A stretch of 37,275 nucleotides of DNA, from contig JAHYJP010000018.1 in assembly GCA_019429055.1 (NCBI GenBank), positions 1 through 37,275 on the forward strand, read 5' to 3'. The notes beneath the pieces are model-generated. The model was not told the DNA's origin, did not search any database, and worked only from the letters and a program-made list of their open reading frames with translations. Below are positions 34,529 through 37,275 of this stretch, one piece after another (positions within the stretch are counted from its first letter, which is position 1; each line of letters opens with the position of its first letter). The position numbers were made by a program, and so were the translations under genes. Source of the stretch: Bacteroidales bacterium. Lineage in GTDB: Bacteria; Bacteroidota; Bacteroidia; Bacteroidales; UBA7960.

Positions 34529-35059
34529 ATGATGGAAAAGAAACCTGAAATCCGCACACCAAGACTTTTGCTGAGAAAAATCAGGGATTACGATCTTGAT
34601 CATGTTTTCAGCGGTCTGTCACACCCTGATGTTACCAAATATTACGGGGTACGTTTCGAAAGCCTTGAAGCCACGCAGGAACAAATGAGCTGGTTTGCCC
34701 ACCTTGAAAAAGACGGCACAGGCATCTGGTGGGCCATTTGCCTGGCTGAAAATGGTCAGTTTATCGGAGCAGGTGGTTTCAATAATCTGAGCAAACAACA
34801 TCGGAAAGCCGAGGTAGGGTTGTGGCTTTTACCTGAATACTGGGGTAAGGGTTATATGCAGGAGGCCATGCCTGCCATTTGCGAATATGGATTCAGCCAG
34901 TTAAACCTGCACCGCATTGAAGGATTCGTGGAAACAGAAAATTCTGCCAGTAAAAGAGCCTTGGATAATCTGGGCTTCACCCTCGAAGGAACCATGAAAG
35001 ATTGTGAAATAAAAGACGGAAAGTTTATCAGTCTGGATGTGTATGCAATTTTTCATTGA
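34529..35059 (+). CDS. GNAT acetyltransferase, RimJ/RimL-like
   Basis: The open frame extends upstream into pirin, but ATG at 34529 (or the next codon, also ATG) starts the domain correctly: KKPEIRTPRLLLRKI, giving 176 residues. VGLWLLPEYWGKGYMQEAM is the acetyl-CoA-binding segment (about 100-118). LHRIEGFVETENSASKRALDNLGF (described in two parts: LHRIEGF and NSASKRALDNLGF) is the conserved C-terminal motif of the ribosomal-protein acetyltransferase-like class. Substrate could be a protein N-terminus, an antibiotic or a small amine. It lies 16 nt after pirin. Confidence 0.88.
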   Translation: MMEKKPEIRTPRLLLRKIRDYDLDHVFSGLSHPDVTKYYGVRFESLEATQEQMSWFAHLEKDGTGIWWAICLAENGQFIGAGGFNNLSKQHRKAEVGLWLLPEYWGKGYMQEAMPAICEYGFSQLNLHRIEGFVETENSASKRALDNLGFTLEGTMKDCEIKDGKFISLDVYAIFH

Positions 35060-35066
35060 ATAAAAA

Positions 35067-35103
35067 CCTGCCGGAATTTTTTCATTAAAAAAATCCTGGC
35101 AGG
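35067..35103. terminator. Bidirectional intrinsic terminator between convergent genes
   Basis: CCTGCCGG pairs with CTGGCAGG (one G-T), then after one mismatch A/T-rich arms extend to a CATT loop. It lies 8 nt after the acetyltransferase stop. On the minus strand it is followed by TTTTTA, so it can also end the outer-membrane beta-barrel transcript. Confidence 0.8.
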
Positions 35104-35150
35104 CTTGTGTTTAAAACTTTCCGGAAGCAGAAGCGAACTAATTAGAATCG

Positions 35151-35828
35151 CTAAATGGCATATTTTAATCCAAGCACTAAACTATATGAATTGGTCTTTA
35201 TGAAACCATCATCAGCAATTTCATATTTGCTTGTATTAACTAAACCCATGAAATTTCTTAGTCCCAGATCAAAGATTAGTTTGTGAGCCACCGGCAAATT
35301 AATTCCGGATATCAATGACAAACCTAAATCAAGCTTCTTCATAGTATGAGTATGATCCTGTATCTGTTCAGGAGTATCACCAATTGCACCAAAAACAGTT
35401 TTTTGACTGATCAGATATCCCAGAAATGTTCCGCCACCAATATAAAAATTTACTTTGCCATTGGTGTTATAGGCAGCCATAAGTGGCAATGTAAGGTAAT
35501 CAAAGTTAAGCTTTACATCCTGACAACTAACCATCCAGGGATCCATATTAATAAAAGGCATATGGGTTTTCGCACCCTTTCTTTCAAATGCTAATCCACT
35601 ATTAAAGGAAATATTACTGGTAATTTTGTAATCAAATGTTATTCCCGGGGAAATTACGAATCTGCTATCGTATCTGTCAATCAATGTGTTTCCCCTGATT
35701 GATGTTATTGCCGGAGCAGCCTGAAAACCAACTACTATTCTTGACTCCTGAGAATAAATCATTGAAGATATCAGGACTGAACTAAGCATTAAGAGAATCC
35801 TGGCCACTACTAAACTCAATCTTTTCAT
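35151..35828 (-). CDS. Outer-membrane beta-barrel protein (OMP_b-brl_2-like)
   Basis: The 225-residue protein has a signal peptide (core ILLMLSSVLISSMIYSQ, cleavage near residue 26). The rest alternates amphipathic strands with glycines and aromatic residues, for example GFQAAPAITSIRG, SPGITFDYKI, NFYIGGGTFLGYL and the closing SYSLVLGLKYAI, consistent with a small eight- or ten-stranded barrel of the type widespread in Bacteroidota. Function is unknown. It is monocistronic, convergent with the acetyltransferase and separated from the radical SAM gene by 162 nt. Confidence 0.8.
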   Translation of the reverse strand: MKRLSLVVARILLMLSSVLISSMIYSQESRIVVGFQAAPAITSIRGNTLIDRYDSRFVISPGITFDYKITSNISFNSGLAFERKGAKTHMPFINMDPWMVSCQDVKLNFDYLTLPLMAAYNTNGKVNFYIGGGTFLGYLISQKTVFGAIGDTPEQIQDHTHTMKKLDLGLSLISGINLPVAHKLIFDLGLRNFMGLVNTSKYEIADDGFIKTNSYSLVLGLKYAI

Positions 35829-35990
35829 AATTTTTCAATTTTGGTTTAAAATAAAGATTAAAAAAGAAATAGTAGCGATTCATCATAAGCATGCCTTGCA
35901 ATTAAATTTATAGAATAACTTAATATCTTTTAACTTATTGCAGGAAGCGATATAATTTTTTCGACTATCAGGAATTAAACTCAGGAAGAA

Positions 35991-37232
35991 TTAAAACAGG
36001 CTTAGCTGTATACCCGGGTTGTGGGTTGATCTTACCAGTTTTCTTTTTACCTGATCGGGCTGGAGTTTGAAGCTTTGGTCAGGAAGTTCGCGGCAAAGTA
36101 TAAAGAACTTCGCCCGGTTCAGAGCAACTCCCATCCTTTTCAGATGCAGAAATGAAATTTTACCAAACTTGCGGTTGGCTACTATGAGTTTGGCAGATCG
36201 AACCCCAATACCTGGAATACGCAAAATCATTTCGTAAGGAGCCGAATTTAAATCAACCGGAAAAAAGTGCGGATTGCGCAGCGCCCATGCCAGTTTAGGG
36301 TCCATATTCAGATCCAGTGAATCGTGCCGGTCATCCAGTATTTCATCATATCTGAACTGATAAAACCGCATGAGCCAGTCGGCCTGGTATAACCGGTTTT
36401 CCCTTACCAACGGGGGTTGTTTAAGCACCGGCAGGCGCGAATCGCTTTCATTTACAGGCACATAACCCGAATAATATACCCTTTTCAGGTTTTGTTTGCT
36501 GTAAAAGCCCGATGCCAGTTTCAGGATATCAAGGTCCCTTTCGGGGCTGGCTCCAACTATCAACTGGGTACTCTGGCCTGCAGGTGCAAAACGTGGGGCT
36601 TTCCTGAATTTCCTGCGCTCTTCCTTGTTGCTGATAATCCCGCCTGAAATCTGGTCCATAGGAGTAAGGACGCTGGGAAAATCTTTTTCAGGGGCCAGCA
36701 ATTTCAAATTGGGCTCAGAAGGAATTTCAATATTTACACTCAACCTGTCGGCATAAAGACCTGCTTCATGAATCAGATCAGGGCTGGCACCGGGAATGGC
36801 TTTCAGATGGATGTATCCGTTAAATTTGTGCTCCACCCTTAAGGTGCGGGCAATGGCGATCAATCGTTCCATGGTATAATCCGGACTAACCATAACCCCC
36901 GAACTCAGAAACAATCCTTCAATATAGTTTCTGCGGTAAAAACTGATGGTAAGGTCAACCAGTTCCTCCACTTTAAAGGCTGCACGCTTCACATCATTAG
37001 ACTTACGGTTTACACAATAAGCACAATCGTAAATACAATAATTGGAAAAGAGAATTTTCAGCAGAGAGATACACCGTCCATCTTCAGTAAAAGAATGACA
37101 AATGCCTGATTTTGCCGCAGTACCAATACCACCGGGAGTACTGGCACGGCTGGTTCCACTTGATGAGCAAGACACGTCGTACTTGGCGGCATCCGATAAA
37201 ACTTCTATTTTTTTGAGCAGACCTTCTTTCAC
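35991..37232 (-). CDS. Radical SAM protein, putative DNA modification/repair (TIGR03916 type)
   Basis: The 413-residue protein has the radical SAM cluster motif Cys66-x3-Cys70-x2-Cys73 (CIYDCAYC). It opens with LSDAAKYDVSCSSSGTSR, which is the diagnostic start of the family linked with TIGR03915 proteins. A helix-hairpin-helix DNA-binding element lies at about 331-352 (ILRIPGIGVRSAKLIVANRK). The reaction is unknown; a DNA base repair or modification role is inferred from the HhH and the family's linkage to uracil-DNA-glycosylase-like proteins. The start is GTG at 37232: a TAA lies in frame 9 nt upstream and no ATG precedes the conserved region. Its usual partner lies at 9036-9818 instead of next to it. 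Confidence 0.92.
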   Translation of the reverse strand: MKEGLLKKIEVLSDAAKYDVSCSSSGTSRASTPGGIGTAAKSGICHSFTEDGRCISLLKILFSNYCIYDCAYCVNRKSNDVKRAAFKVEELVDLTISFYRRNYIEGLFLSSGVMVSPDYTMERLIAIARTLRVEHKFNGYIHLKAIPGASPDLIHEAGLYADRLSVNIEIPSEPNLKLLAPEKDFPSVLTPMDQISGGIISNKEERRKFRKAPRFAPAGQSTQLIVGASPERDLDILKLASGFYSKQNLKRVYYSGYVPVNESDSRLPVLKQPPLVRENRLYQADWLMRFYQFRYDEILDDRHDSLDLNMDPKLAWALRNPHFFPVDLNSAPYEMILRIPGIGVRSAKLIVANRKFGKISFLHLKRMGVALNRAKFFILCRELPDQSFKLQPDQVKRKLVRSTHNPGIQLSLF

Positions 37233-37275
37233 TGGATCAGGTTAAAAAGCATTTGATTGTTTCACAAACAAAACT

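Overview
The window reads as a chromosomal segment of a Bacteroidota bacterium, most likely class Bacteroidia and a member not close to any genome I can name from sequence alone. The support is: a SusC/RagA-type TonB-dependent receptor, an 1848-residue secreted protein ending in a type IX secretion (T9SS) sorting domain, a DUF6427-type membrane protein, lipoproteins with SC/GC lipoboxes, scarce Shine-Dalgarno signals, and repeated TAnnTTTG elements (the Bacteroidota -7 promoter box) upstream of genes. There are no tRNA or rRNA genes, CRISPR arrays, phage genes or intact transposases that I can see.

Layout. 1-655: 5' part of a Ser/Thr kinase running off the left edge (minus). 752-983: a broken small lipoprotein gene (minus). 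1399-3604: a glycosyltransferase pair (GT2 polyprenyl-phosphate sugar synthase type plus a GT-C membrane transferase). 3920-4741: proC (minus). 4867-8798: a YhaN/YhaO (SbcC/SbcD-like) nuclease pair (minus), divergent from 9036-9818, a TIGR03915-type DNA-metabolism protein. 9819-10461: a repeat-rich gap. 10462-12741: purD and a DUF6427-like membrane protein. 12858-14572: a GT4-like glycosyltransferase and rnhB. 14573-14866: a second repeat-rich gap sharing elements with the first. 14867-16129: arginine deiminase (minus). 16352-19270: polyprenyl synthetase, NAD-dependent sugar epimerase and rfbA, all minus and closely spaced (transcribed rfbA to polyprenyl synthase). 19553-21967: MMPL/RND-type exporter. 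22138-22932: lipoprotein with five internal repeats. 23133-28679: giant T9SS-exported protein. 28926-30023: Old Yellow Enzyme. 30259-30678: exported DsrE-like protein. 30777-33443: SusC-like receptor without a SusD. 33634-35059: pirin and GNAT acetyltransferase (plus). 35151-35828: outer-membrane beta-barrel. 35991-37232: radical SAM protein of the TIGR03916 DNA modification/repair type (minus).

How the genes fit together. Three themes recur: envelope/surface polysaccharide assembly (GT2, GT-C, GT4-like, RfbA, epimerase, polyprenyl synthase), DNA repair and metabolism (YhaN/YhaO, TIGR03915-like, radical SAM, RNase HII), and surface or outer-membrane proteins (T9SS protein, SusC-like, beta-barrel, two lipoproteins, MMPL). 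The rest is housekeeping metabolism. I do not see a clear-cut new defence or biosynthetic system. The best candidates for something under-described are the five-repeat lipoprotein at 22138-22932, the physically split radical SAM/TIGR03915 pair, a terminator-like hairpin inside the apparent arcA leader, and the paired intergenic repeat clusters.
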